Made by a program: the position numbers and the translations under genes
Notes under the pieces: generated by a model
Database searches by the model: none
The model's input: only the letters and a program-made list of their open reading frames with translations
What the model was told of the DNA's origin: nothing
From: an uncultured Ruminococcus sp.
GTDB taxonomy: Bacteria; Bacillota; Clostridia; Oscillospirales; Ruminococcaceae
DNA: 46,691 nucleotides
Assembly: GCA_947627275.1 (NCBI GenBank)
Contig: CANQVK010000021.1
Span: forward strand, 1 to 46,691
Direction: 5' to 3'
Shown here: positions 1-7,320 of the stretch, one piece after another
Layout: the number at the start of each line of letters is the position of its first letter
How positions within the stretch are numbered: the stretch's first letter is position 1

Positions 1-10
1 TTGTTTTCAT
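1..10 (-). CDS. Start of a gene running off the left edge
   Basis: Read on the minus strand, an ATG at 10-8 is followed by Lys and Thr codons and then leaves the window. A GGAGG lies nine bases before it, which is why I think it is a real start. Only three codons are visible, so no function can be given. It lies downstream of the TnpV-like gene and a small hairpin in the same direction and may belong to the same mobile element. Confidence 0.35.
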
Positions 11-94
11 AACTATCTACCTCCAAATTTCTTTGTGGGTATTATTGTCATTTACACGGTTGAGTATTCAGACTCAGCTTTTGAGGCATAATAA

Positions 95-118
95 CGGCTG
101 CACCCGAAGGCACAGCCG
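95..118 (-). terminator. Hairpin after the TnpV-like gene
   Basis: On the minus strand this is a 10-bp stem (two G-U pairs) closed by a TTCG tetraloop. It is followed by TTATTATG rather than a clean T run. It sits a few bases past the stop of the TnpV-like gene, so it probably ends or stabilises that transcript; termination is likely weak. Confidence 0.45.
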
Positions 119-125
119 CTGAACA

Positions 126-551
126 TCATATATAAACCATACACTCAAACACTGCTTCTCTCGCCATGTAGACGAAGCAGTTCACCAGACCGAGCATTTT
201 CTCAGCATCACCGCTGAGGACAGCTTTCCGATAGCAACTGTCGGTTTGCTTCCAAAGCTCTACCTGACGGGAAATAGCTTCATTGACTTTCCGTTCCATA
301 TCGTCGAGATACTGATCTATCTTACCCTCGTTGACGAGCCTGCGAAGCCTGTCGGGGCAATGGCTGTCAGAGAAATGAAGATGATACCTGATGAAGTCGG
401 TGTTGTAGGTCTTGCTCTCATCGGTCAGCGTATTGGGATTGAAGTGTGTAACGGTCACGGTGTTGGTGTCCAGTCTCCACAGCGGAACTGATTTCTTTTT
501 CTGAGGGCTGTATGCGGTCTGTTCGCTCTTATATCTGCTCATACTGTTCAT
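126..551 (-). CDS. TnpV-like transposon-associated protein
   Basis: 141 residues. The C-terminal half has the layout of the TnpV family found in transposons and conjugative elements of Firmicutes: an LRRLVNEGKIDQYLDDMER segment (about 68-86), then a helical stretch ending in a MAREAVFECMVYI-type tail. TnpV proteins have no settled biochemical role. The N-terminal 50 residues are basic and polar, and I do not recognise them. The gene starts one base after the stop of the DUF6809-like gene and so is translationally coupled to it. The initiator could be Met-1 or Met-4; neither has a strong ribosome site. The pair looks like a leftover or edge of a mobile element. The family call comes from motif resemblance only. 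Confidence 0.6.
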   Translation of the reverse strand: MNSMSRYKSEQTAYSPQKKKSVPLWRLDTNTVTVTHFNPNTLTDESKTYNTDFIRYHLHFSDSHCPDRLRRLVNEGKIDQYLDDMERKVNEAISRQVELWKQTDSCYRKAVLSGDAEKMLGLVNCFVYMAREAVFECMVYI

Positions 552-552
552 C

Positions 553-822
553 TCACTTGATAGGCTTTATCATTTCAAGGACAAGCTGTGCACCGATCTT
601 GAAGCCCTTGCGAAATTCATTGCGATTGGATAGATTATGCAGATCAATGTCTGCTGACTGGTACTCATCGAGTATATCGGTGCTGTCGGGATAGGCTTTC
701 CTCAGTTCTGCCTCAGCTTTAACGAGCCTGTCGAGGGTTGCCTTGTATGCTCCGTCCGTATCCTCAATTTCGGTCAGGTGGAACAGGTCATATTCGTAAA
801 GTTCATCGAGTATATTTCTCAT
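553..822 (-). CDS. DUF6809-like small protein
   Basis: 89 residues from the ATG at 822. I preferred it to the ATG at 837 because GGAGG lies eight bases before 822, while the upstream ATG overlaps that ribosome site. The protein is mostly helical and acidic. Its central part aligns by eye with small proteins annotated DUF6809 (a leader of the ILDELYEYDLF type, an ending of the F-x-x-G-F-K-I-G-A-Q type), which are common next to TnpV-like genes on mobile elements. Function is unknown. It is the first gene of the two-gene minus-strand unit with the TnpV-like gene. A tandem 11-bp repeat lies upstream. Confidence 0.5.
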   Translation of the reverse strand: MRNILDELYEYDLFHLTEIEDTDGAYKATLDRLVKAEAELRKAYPDSTDILDEYQSADIDLHNLSNRNEFRKGFKIGAQLVLEMIKPIK

Positions 823-869
823 TTTTATATCCTCCATATCGAAGTATTATACAAGGGTATGTCGGATAT

Positions 870-891
870 TTTGTCCGCTATTTGTCCGCTA
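870..891 (-). repeat. Tandem 11-bp direct repeat upstream of the DUF6809-like gene
   Basis: TTTGTCCGCTA occurs twice without a gap (870-880 and 881-891), and a related GTCGGATA lies just to the left. The repeats lie about 30 bp upstream of a TATAAT-like stretch before the DUF6809-like gene, a position that would suit a regulator site. No binding protein can be named. Confidence 0.5.
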
Positions 892-1060
892 ACAGCGTAA
901 ACAAGTTTTTGTAGTATGTTCTAAAATGCCGTATTTTCGGGGATTTCTGCATATCTCAAGAACTTAGAAAAAGTGCGCCGAGATTTTCAAATCCCGTAAG
1001 TTTAAAAAAACTGCTGAAAAGCATCTATGGTTTTACACCTGAAATTTTCGACCTTTGAAC
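892..1060. other. Non-coding stretch, nothing recognised
   Basis: AT-rich sequence between the mobile-element remnant and the tRNA-Gln terminator. I see no reading frame with a ribosome site, no convincing hairpin and no integrase-type repeat. If an element was integrated at the tRNA, its boundary would lie here or at the tRNA 3' end. Confidence 0.4.
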
Positions 1061-1094
1061 GCTAAAAAACCGCTATATTTAGCGGTTTTTTAGG
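1061..1094 (-). terminator. Terminator of tRNA-Gln
   Basis: The stem AAAAAACCGCTA / TAGCGGTTTTTT with a four-base loop lies just beyond the 3' end of the tRNA. It has A and T runs on both sides and could work in either direction. Confidence 0.8.
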
Positions 1095-1120
1095 TGTACA
1101 TCTATTTTATTGTACCAATA

Positions 1121-1196
1121 TGGTTGGGGTGCAGGGATTCGAACCCCGGAAGTGACGGAGTCAGAGTCCGTTGCCTTACCGCTTGGCGACACCCCA
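1121..1196 (-). tRNA. tRNA-Gln (anticodon CUG)
   Basis: Read on the minus strand, the 76 bases begin TGGGGTGTCGCCAAGCGG and end CACCCCAACCA. The acceptor stem pairs TGGGGTG with CACCCCA, and the CCA is encoded. The anticodon stem ACGGA / TCCGT encloses the loop CTCTGAC, giving anticodon CTG (Gln). The T arm has the usual GGTTCGAATCC. The start with T-A at the first pair is typical of bacterial tRNA-Gln. It stands alone, with its own promoter and terminator. Confidence 0.93.
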
Positions 1197-1225
1197 GTAT
1201 CGCAACTGATTTATTCAGCTTTATT

Positions 1226-1254
1226 ATTATAGCATAGTTGTTTTGAAATGTCAA
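1226..1254 (-). promoter_or_regulatory. Promoter of tRNA-Gln
   Basis: On the minus strand: TTGACA (1254-1249), exactly 17 bp, TATAAT (1231-1226), about 30 bp before the mature tRNA. Full match to the housekeeping sigma consensus. Confidence 0.85.
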
Positions 1255-1296
1255 GGGTTTTGGAGAAATTTTTATTTTTTAATTATTTTTCAGCTA

Positions 1297-1325
1297 TTGC
1301 AAATTTTTCCGTTTAGTTATATAAT
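1297..1325 (+). promoter_or_regulatory. Promoter of the lipid-kinase gene
   Basis: TTGCAA, 17 bp, TATAAT, leaving a leader of about 70 bases before the ATG at 1403. Divergent from the tRNA-Gln promoter. Confidence 0.75.
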
Positions 1326-1402
1326 GTTATTATGGTAATTGCAGAGAGATCATATAGCTTGATTTATCGGACATTTTTAATAAAATTATCAAGGAGACTT
1401 CT

Positions 1403-2329
1403 ATGAAAAAACTTTTCTTTATCGTAAATCTTGTTGCAGGCAGAGCCACAATAGGCAGCATGTTGGGAGAAATAATTGATGAATTCAACAAATCGGAATA
1501 TGAAGTTACCGTACATATAACTCAGAACGGTGAAGATGCTCGGTCAAAAGCCGCATATGCCTGCGAAAACAGCTTTGATCTTATTGTATGTGCGGGAGGC
1601 GACGGAACGCTCAGCCAATGTCTGCACGGAGTTATGAACAGCGAGCGTAAGATACCGATCGGTTATCTGCCGTCGGGTTCAACGAATGACTTTGCGCGTA
1701 CTCTCGGTATACCGAAATCTACCATGGAGGCAGTAAAATGGATCACCAACGGATGTCCCATGAGCGTTGACATCGGCAGATTCAACGATCGTTATTTCAC
1801 ATACATCGCGGCATTCGGAGCGTTTACAAACGTGACATATGAAACGTCACAGCAGGTAAAAAACGTTTTAGGACACGCTTCATATATTCTCGGCGGACTA
1901 ACTCAGCTTACAAGTCTGCGCTCAAAAAAGATGCGTATTGAGTATAACAACACCGTCCTTGAGGGTGATTTCATTTTCGGTATGGTCACAAATTCGGGTT
2001 CTGTAGCAGGACTTCTCTCAATGAACGATTTTCTTCTTGACGATGGAGTATTCGAGGTCACGCTCATAAAAAAGCCTGCAAATATCGTTCAGCTCCAAAA
2101 AATAGTACATTCCCTGCTGAACATTTCAGAAGAAATAGACAGGGAATACATTAAGTTTTTCCGAACAAACAAAATAACGTTCACCGCACTTAATGACGAG
2201 CAGATCTCGTGGACTTTAGACGGCGAATTCGGCGGTGACATGCCTGTAAATACGGTTGTCAACTGCAATAAAGCAATAGAAATAATGACAGGCGACCGCG
2301 ATCAATCCATATTTGCCGATCCGGAGTGA
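1403..2329 (+). CDS. Diacylglycerol kinase family lipid kinase (YegS/DgkB type)
   Basis: 308 residues, the usual length for this soluble bacterial family, which phosphorylates diacylglycerol or related lipids with ATP at the inner membrane face. The family marks are in order: a NLVAGR stretch near residues 9-14 (in place of the common NPxAG), the nucleotide-binding CAGGDGTLSQ at 63-72, and YLPSGSTNDFARTL at 88-101, which matches the conserved LPxGTxNDFAR motif. The C-terminal half is the beta-rich domain. A GGAG ribosome site precedes the ATG, and the gene has its own promoter. It faces the convergent NAD operon, with a shared hairpin between. Lipid head-group recycling is the likely role, but the exact substrate cannot be read from sequence. 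Confidence 0.88.
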   Translation: MKKLFFIVNLVAGRATIGSMLGEIIDEFNKSEYEVTVHITQNGEDARSKAAYACENSFDLIVCAGGDGTLSQCLHGVMNSERKIPIGYLPSGSTNDFARTLGIPKSTMEAVKWITNGCPMSVDIGRFNDRYFTYIAAFGAFTNVTYETSQQVKNVLGHASYILGGLTQLTSLRSKKMRIEYNNTVLEGDFIFGMVTNSGSVAGLLSMNDFLLDDGVFEVTLIKKPANIVQLQKIVHSLLNISEEIDREYIKFFRTNKITFTALNDEQISWTLDGEFGGDMPVNTVVNCNKAIEIMTGDRDQSIFADPE

Positions 2330-2341
2330 TATTCAAAATCA

Positions 2342-2378
2342 AGGGGCTGATACAGAAATTAAAAGCTGTGTCAGCCCT
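2342..2378. terminator. Hairpin between convergent genes
   Basis: Imperfect stem GGGGCTGATACAG / GCTGTGTCAGCCCT between the ends of the lipid-kinase gene and the NAD operon. Neither side has a good T run, so it may act as a weak bidirectional terminator or protect 3' ends. Confidence 0.45.
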
Positions 2379-2455
2379 AAACATATGCTTATTTCAGATT
2401 TGCTGATAACTAAATAATCATTATCGCAATTTGCACAAAAAATATAAGAACGCCT

Positions 2456-3601
2456 CTAAAATCTGAACCTTGGCATTGATTCTAACTTATGACGGTTGGC
2501 GGCGGTCATTCTGTCGATTTTGCTTTTCAACTCCGGGTTGCGGCTCAGGTCGTCAAAGCCTCGGATATAATCGTCAAGTTCGGCGTAAGTAAAGCCTAAA
2601 TTCTCCTCGTCTGTTTTACCACATAAGCCGTCTATAGGCGTTTTGTGTACGAGACTGTACGGCAGTCCCAGATAATCGCCGATGCCGATCACCTCCGTAA
2701 CCGTAAGTTCGGAAAGTACGCTGAAATCTCCTGCTCCGTCCCCGAATTTCGTAGCATAACCGACCCGATCCTCCGACAGATTGCAGGTATTCGCAACTCT
2801 GCCTCCAACGCACGCCGAAGCAGCGTATAGAACAGTCATACGAAGCCTTGCAGGAGTATTTATTCTTGCCTGCTCAGTAACGTTCAGACAGCTTTCAAGC
2901 TCCGACATAAGACCGTTGTACGCTCCCTGAATATTTATTTCGGTATGACTGATGCCGAGATGTTCAACAAGTCTGCGGCTGCAATCAATATCCGCTTGCA
3001 CACCCTGCGGCATAAGAACTCCGAAAACTCTGTCTCTGCCGAGAGCTTTCACGCAGAGCGCCGCCGATACCGAGCTGTCCTTGCCGCCCGATATACCTAT
3101 TACAGCCTTAGTCTCAGGCGAACCGTTTTCCGTAAAATAACGGCGTATCCACTTTACAGCCGCATCCGTGACAGCCGCCGCATCAAAACCGCGCATATCG
3201 TTTCTGATACGCATAAGGGTTCTGCCAAGGTAATTTTCTCCGATTCCGCCGACTGTTCCCCAATACCTATCGCCGTGATCGTTGCCCTCGATAAGCTCCT
3301 CGTGAGCCGTGTTCAGCAGAAGCTCCGCAATATTCGGATTCTGCCCGAACTTAGCCTTGCAGACCTCGTACATGGCATCGTTTTTTATCTCCTCCCAATC
3401 GGAACGGAGACTTATTTTACGCCCGAGTTTTTTTGCGTCCGAGGGACTTAATTCCGCAAAGGAACGGCGTTCTTCTTCATTTAAGGTTTTCATTGCCTGA
3501 TACGCCGCCTCGCTGTTGCCGTAGGTTATCTCGCCTACAGACACGGGACACTCGTAAAAATTGCTGAGAAAAGCAAATTCTCCGCTGAAACTGCTTATCA
3601 T
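2456..3601 (-). CDS. nadE: NADAR domain fused to ammonia-dependent NAD synthetase
   Basis: 381 residues with two domains. Residues 1-137 are a NADAR (YbiA/DUF1768) domain: FLSNFYECPV at 11-20, AYQAMK at 33-38, and WGTVGGIGENYLGR at 114-127. Characterised NADAR proteins remove ADP-ribose from N-glycosidic adducts such as ADP-ribosyl-guanine. Residues 140-381 are NAD synthetase: the ATP-pyrophosphatase loop SGGKDSS at 171-177, and NLSEDRVGYATKFGDGAGDF at 274-293, which matches the NadE nicotinate-nucleotide site. No glutaminase domain is present, so free ammonia should be the nitrogen donor. The ATG overlaps the last base of the NAMPT stop codon (TAATG), with GGAGGTG before it, indicating translational coupling. 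It is the last gene of the NAD operon. The NADAR half could supply ADP-ribose to, or protect, the NAD pool; that is inference. Confidence 0.9.
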   Translation of the reverse strand: MISSFSGEFAFLSNFYECPVSVGEITYGNSEAAYQAMKTLNEEERRSFAELSPSDAKKLGRKISLRSDWEEIKNDAMYEVCKAKFGQNPNIAELLLNTAHEELIEGNDHGDRYWGTVGGIGENYLGRTLMRIRNDMRGFDAAAVTDAAVKWIRRYFTENGSPETKAVIGISGGKDSSVSAALCVKALGRDRVFGVLMPQGVQADIDCSRRLVEHLGISHTEINIQGAYNGLMSELESCLNVTEQARINTPARLRMTVLYAASACVGGRVANTCNLSEDRVGYATKFGDGAGDFSVLSELTVTEVIGIGDYLGLPYSLVHKTPIDGLCGKTDEENLGFTYAELDDYIRGFDDLSRNPELKSKIDRMTAANRHKLESMPRFRF

Positions 3602-5127
3602 TAAAAAGCACCTCCGTAAAGTCTGTTTCTGATGTCGGAAAGACTGTATTCCTTTATCATTTTACCGTTTCTGAATACGGTAACAAGCATATTTTTATCG
3701 GAGACATCTTTTATACTTGCCGAAGTGTAGCCGTCCTCGCAGACAATATCCCCGAGTTCGTTTTTATAAACGCAGCACATTCCTTTATGTGATTTTTTGC
3801 TGATCTCCTTATCGGAGCCGTTTTCAGCTTCACGAAATTCTCCGTTCACCTTAATGTAATTCTTGGGAGCTTTGAATATCGGCATCATATTCCCTGCCTT
3901 GTCCTCGCAATAAACCGCTTTTACCGCTATATGGAACGTATCTCTGGTATACGGCGCAAGCTCGCCGCCCGTTTCAAGGCACTGCATTGAAAAGCTGCCT
4001 GCTCCGAGAACGGCATTATTACATGCAAAGCCGTTTTCCATAAGTATGCGGTATACGCTTTCCGCACGCTGTGGAGTGATCGAATCGCCGTAAATAGCCT
4101 TGATATGCGGATCAAGTACCTTATATCCCTTGCTGTTCACTGTTCCGCCGAAGATATTCCAAAGTCTGAACACCGTCTCCGTAACGACCTCTACAGGATC
4201 GCCGCTGTCCCCTCTTATAAGCATCGTGCCATTGTGCGCCATTATTTCCTTTCTGAGCTGAGGCAGAATATTATTTACAACGTTCCAGTAATCATAGCTG
4301 TCCGAAACGACAGAAAACGACATATCGGGATAAAGTTCTGTAAGCAGTCTGCGGAACATGGTTATTTCGTCCCCGTCAAAGGCAAAATTTGAACACATGA
4401 CAGAATGCTCCGTAGAAACTGCGCCGTAGGCAACAGGTTCTTTCGTGCAGTCGCAGTTGTAGTATTTTTCGAGATACGGAACAGCAGGTACGGTCGCCGT
4501 ATTAAGGAACGACAGACAAAATGCCGCTGACGACTTCACCGCAGAGGAAAGAGATTCCTGACCGCGGAAGGAAAAGTCCCCCAGAGCCTTCGATCTCGGC
4601 ACATCATCGTCCACGGTAAGGTCATAGTATTTGTCAACGATACTACGGTACATGTACCCAACATTTGCAGAGATCATACCGTGCCACATTTCGGCTGAAA
4701 GCAGGCTCTCGATATATTCAACGACCCACGGAAAATCAGGGTGAGTATTTGTAAGCTGTATCATCGGTACTTTTACCGGAACAAGCGTACCCTCGGGAAC
4801 AGCGGCAATCTCAACGGGAAGATACCCCAGTTTATGGAGCTCTCTTATCATTCTCTTATCGTAAGCCTGCGAGCCGAGCGTATTGTCTATTATCCTGAAA
4901 TACTCGTTGGCGACCTCGTCAAATGGCTTTCCGAAAAAGTCCCTGTTAAAGGCTTCTATAAGGAACTCCTTTATAAACGCCTGCAAGCCGAAGTGGATAA
5001 GCTTATCATGTCCGCTTATACGGCTTCCTCTCGGCGTGAGGTATGAAACGATCTTTGTAAGATCTTTCGGGTACATTTTAGCGTGCGTTGCCTTGTAAAA
5101 ATCAATATTGAGCATAGGATTTGCCAT
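3601..5127 (-). CDS. nadV: Nicotinamide phosphoribosyltransferase (NAMPT/NadV)
   Basis: 508 residues, close to the family length. The enzyme joins nicotinamide to PRPP to give NMN in the cytoplasm. Conserved marks: DFSFRG at 184-189, STEHS at 238-242 (His-241 matches the His that is phosphorylated in human NAMPT), SDSYD at 275-279, the phosphoribosyl site RGDSGDP at 305-311, NSKGYKVL at 331-338 and IYGDSI at 345-350. The start codon follows the stop of the PRPP-synthetase-like gene by one base, with AAGGAG inside that gene, so the two are coupled. Homologues in phage NAD-rebuilding pathways use ADP-ribosyl-pyrophosphate in place of PRPP, and motifs alone do not say which donor this one prefers. 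Confidence 0.92.
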   Translation of the reverse strand: MANPMLNIDFYKATHAKMYPKDLTKIVSYLTPRGSRISGHDKLIHFGLQAFIKEFLIEAFNRDFFGKPFDEVANEYFRIIDNTLGSQAYDKRMIRELHKLGYLPVEIAAVPEGTLVPVKVPMIQLTNTHPDFPWVVEYIESLLSAEMWHGMISANVGYMYRSIVDKYYDLTVDDDVPRSKALGDFSFRGQESLSSAVKSSAAFCLSFLNTATVPAVPYLEKYYNCDCTKEPVAYGAVSTEHSVMCSNFAFDGDEITMFRRLLTELYPDMSFSVVSDSYDYWNVVNNILPQLRKEIMAHNGTMLIRGDSGDPVEVVTETVFRLWNIFGGTVNSKGYKVLDPHIKAIYGDSITPQRAESVYRILMENGFACNNAVLGAGSFSMQCLETGGELAPYTRDTFHIAVKAVYCEDKAGNMMPIFKAPKNYIKVNGEFREAENGSDKEISKKSHKGMCCVYKNELGDIVCEDGYTSASIKDVSDKNMLVTVFRNGKMIKEYSLSDIRNRLYGGAF

Positions 5128-5128
5128 T

Positions 5129-5959
5129 TCAAACAGCTCCTTTCAAGCAGTCGAGTACCGTAAGCTTCTTGTTTTCTTTCAATGTGCAGAGGGAATTTGT
5201 AGTAAATATCCCGTGTATAAGTTCGCCCTTCAGCAATTCGCCCTCGGCTATGGAATTTTCGCAGTGCGTGAAGAAAACGTCAATATCTCCGCAGCCAAGC
5301 TCTTTGAGCTTTTTAGCCGAATGAAAAACCGTTCCGCCGTAAGAACAAATGTCGTCTACAATAAATATCCGCCGCCCGTCGGGACTTTCTCCCCACACGT
5401 CAAGACCGACTATTTTTCCAGTCGCCCAGTCTCTTTTCTTAATGCCGAAGCCGATATGCCGGCAGTCGGCGAAAAGCTCCGTATATCTCTTACAGCTTCC
5501 CTCGTCGGGGAAAAATACGTAATCCTCTTTGCTGTCGAATCCGCAAAGCTCCTTTGCTTTGTTGATATAGGCTTTCGGCGAAAGATTTGTACAGCGTTCA
5601 AATAAAGCGGCGCCCACGCCCGAGTGAACGTCAAGCAGTATTACTTTTGAAAAGTTCAGCGAATTTATCAAACCGCAGAAATATTTCAAGGTGAATACCT
5701 CGTTGCTGCTGTGAACTCTGTCCATTCTCGCATTCGGCAGATAAGGCAGGTAAAGCTCCGTTTCCGCTTCCGGGAAACGCTCACGGATATTTTGAGCCAT
5801 ATATGCAACGAGCAGAAATTCGCCCTCTGTTTCAAACTGCCACGTCAGCACAGCTCTTTTTATGTTTGTTTCTTTAATGTCTATTTTCAGCGTGCCATCG
5901 GGATAATTAAGCATTTCGGGAGCTTTTGGAGCTTCGCCGTTTATACTGTAAAGGATCAT
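5129..5959 (-). CDS. Short ribose-phosphate pyrophosphokinase-like protein
   Basis: 276 residues, about 40 shorter than a housekeeping PRPP synthetase. The family fold is visible: a YPDGTLKIDI start at 19-28, YLPNARMDR at 73-81 (matching the PYxxxARQDR stretch), DVHS at 110-113, FPDEGSCKRY at 150-159, a flexible-loop KKRDWATGK at 174-182, and the PRPP loop FIVDDICSYGGT at 199-210. PRPP synthetases transfer pyrophosphate from ATP to ribose-5-phosphate. This divergent short type is typically found beside nadV, where it can supply PRPP. In the NARP1 phage pathway a relative instead makes ADP-ribose-5'-pyrophosphate. The start has AGGAGG seven bases upstream. The protein is coupled to NAMPT downstream and follows the nicotinamidase by 26 bp. 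Confidence 0.85.
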   Translation of the reverse strand: MILYSINGEAPKAPEMLNYPDGTLKIDIKETNIKRAVLTWQFETEGEFLLVAYMAQNIRERFPEAETELYLPYLPNARMDRVHSSNEVFTLKYFCGLINSLNFSKVILLDVHSGVGAALFERCTNLSPKAYINKAKELCGFDSKEDYVFFPDEGSCKRYTELFADCRHIGFGIKKRDWATGKIVGLDVWGESPDGRRIFIVDDICSYGGTVFHSAKKLKELGCGDIDVFFTHCENSIAEGELLKGELIHGIFTTNSLCTLKENKKLTVLDCLKGAV

Positions 5960-5985
5960 AATATTTCCTCCTGTATGTCATGTGA

Positions 5986-6525
5986 TTACTTGTATATGAC
6001 CTCTATCTGACACATTTTCATAGCTTCCAGCGCTCTGTCGTGAGCGGCTGCGGACGTTCCCGCACAACTGTCTGCTCTGACGGTTATCCTTGTCTCGGGA
6101 AAAAAAGCTTTCAGCAGCAGAGCGTTTGAAATGACGCATATATCGGTGCATACGCCTGTAAGCTCTATTTCCCCGGGAGTTTCTCCGCAAAGCTCCGATA
6201 TTCTTTTGGGCAGCTCCTTTGAGCCGAACGTACATTTTTCAACGGCAAAGCTATGCGCTGTATCGCCGATGATTTTTTTCAGTTCATCTGCAAGCTCATG
6301 TCCCCAAGTCCCTTTTATGCAATGGGCTATGGGAAGATTTCTGCCCTCCTGCGTATACGGATAATCCTCGCCGTGAGTATCGAGAGTATACAGCAGTTTC
6401 GTGCCGTCCTTTAATGCGGATTTCACCCTTTCGCAAACCTTCGGAAGTACGGCAAGAGTTTCGGGATTACCCAAAGCTCCGCTGATAAAATCGTTCTGCA
6501 TATCTATTACGATCAAAACTTTCAT
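5986..6525 (-). CDS. pncA: Nicotinamidase-type cysteine hydrolase
   Basis: 179 residues in the isochorismatase-like fold. The catalytic triad of nicotinamidases is present: Asp-8 in VIDMQNDF, Lys-71 in AHCIKGT, and Cys-130 in GVCTDICV. The metal-site residues Asp-49 and His-51 (TLDTHGEDY) and His-68 are also in place. The enzyme turns nicotinamide into nicotinate plus ammonia. Its ATG overlaps the stop of the Nudix gene (ATGA). It sits in one operon with a NAMPT, so both nicotinamide routes, deamidating and direct, are encoded together. The ammonia released could also serve the NadE half of the last gene; this is inference. Confidence 0.9.
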   Translation of the reverse strand: MKVLIVIDMQNDFISGALGNPETLAVLPKVCERVKSALKDGTKLLYTLDTHGEDYPYTQEGRNLPIAHCIKGTWGHELADELKKIIGDTAHSFAVEKCTFGSKELPKRISELCGETPGEIELTGVCTDICVISNALLLKAFFPETRITVRADSCAGTSAAAHDRALEAMKMCQIEVIYK

Positions 6526-7271
6526 TCCTCGTCACATCTCCTTTTATAAAGTTTTGACGGACGGTGCATTGCTCCGCCGTTATCAAACAATTCAGTCTCC
6601 TCGATTTTTTTGGACATTTTTCTTCTGAAATTAGCCGCAGCTTCTTTTTTTCCCGTGATCATCTCATAGGGCTTCTGCAAATCGGCGACCGTAAAATATT
6701 CAGGGAGCAGGTCGAAAATTATATCATGATTTCTTACCTCGTCCCTAAGCTTCAAAAAAGCGTCGTAAATTATCTGAGCATGGTCAAAGGCAAGCTCCTC
6801 CGATAACGCTCTGCCGTTTTTGAGCTTTATAACGATCGCTCCGTCGTCAATGAGGATAACGCTGCTGCGCATTTCAACGGTCATCCAGCACGAGCTTTCG
6901 GCATCTGACATTTCCTCCGTATCAAGCTCTATAGTACGTGTAAGAGCCGCAAAAGCGCAGGATATTATCCAGCCGCGCGGATCTCTTTCGGGAGCGCTGT
7001 AGGTTTTCAACGGGATAAGCTTAGCCTCGCCAAGACCCGTTTCCTCCTTTAATTCACGAAGTGCGGCGGACTCAACAGTCTCGCCCGGTCTGAGAAATCC
7101 GCCGGGTAGGGAATAAAGTCCCTTGAAAGGTTCTTCACCCCTCTTGACAAGGAGTATTTTCAGTTGTTTATCGTCAAGTTCACGTTTATTATCGGATTTT
7201 TCACTGTCGATCCCGAACGCTGCAACGTCTGCCGCAACAGACGGTCTTTCGTAATCTTTATAATCGTTCAT
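6522..7271 (-). CDS. nrtR: NrtR-type Nudix regulator of NAD metabolism
   Basis: 249 residues, two domains. An N-terminal Nudix domain carries a complete Nudix box at residues 58-80 (G-x5-E-x7-REL-x-EE-x-GL), so hydrolysis of ADP-ribose-like compounds may still occur. The RDPRGW stretch at 97-102 is usual for ADP-ribose-binding members. A C-terminal winged helix spans about 183-244 with LLPEYFTVADLQ, NFRRK and HRPSKLY, the NrtR signature. NrtR proteins repress NAD genes and release DNA when ADP-ribose binds. It is the first gene of the NAD operon, and a 23-bp inverted repeat lies between its promoter and start codon, consistent with autorepression. The ribosome site is AAGGAG. Plain ADP-ribose pyrophosphatase is the alternative, less likely given the wHTH and context. 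Confidence 0.85.
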   Translation of the reverse strand: MNDYKDYERPSVAADVAAFGIDSEKSDNKRELDDKQLKILLVKRGEEPFKGLYSLPGGFLRPGETVESAALRELKEETGLGEAKLIPLKTYSAPERDPRGWIISCAFAALTRTIELDTEEMSDAESSCWMTVEMRSSVILIDDGAIVIKLKNGRALSEELAFDHAQIIYDAFLKLRDEVRNHDIIFDLLPEYFTVADLQKPYEMITGKKEAAANFRRKMSKKIEETELFDNGGAMHRPSKLYKRRCDEE

Positions 7272-7297
7272 ATGCGCGATCTCCTTTGTTACATTTT

Positions 7298-7320
7298 GAT
7301 ATTATCTTTTTGTTAATATC
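7298..7320 (-). promoter_or_regulatory. Candidate NrtR operator
   Basis: GATATTA and TAATATC form a perfect 7+7 inverted repeat with a 9-bp spacer. It abuts the -10 box of the NAD operon promoter and so covers the start of transcription. A protein bound here would block transcription. NrtR binds palindromes of about this size in other bacteria; assignment to this NrtR is inference. Confidence 0.55.

Noticed and set aside
2945..3451. A 168-codon plus-strand frame opposite NADAR-NadE
   Set aside because: Complement of a gene with unmistakable motifs; the Ser/Arg-rich product has no family.
2456..7271. Calling the NAD operon a proven anti-phage system
   Set aside because: The genes have ordinary salvage explanations, and the flanks show no other defence genes or mobile-element marks right next to them; only the ADP-ribose link makes it a candidate.
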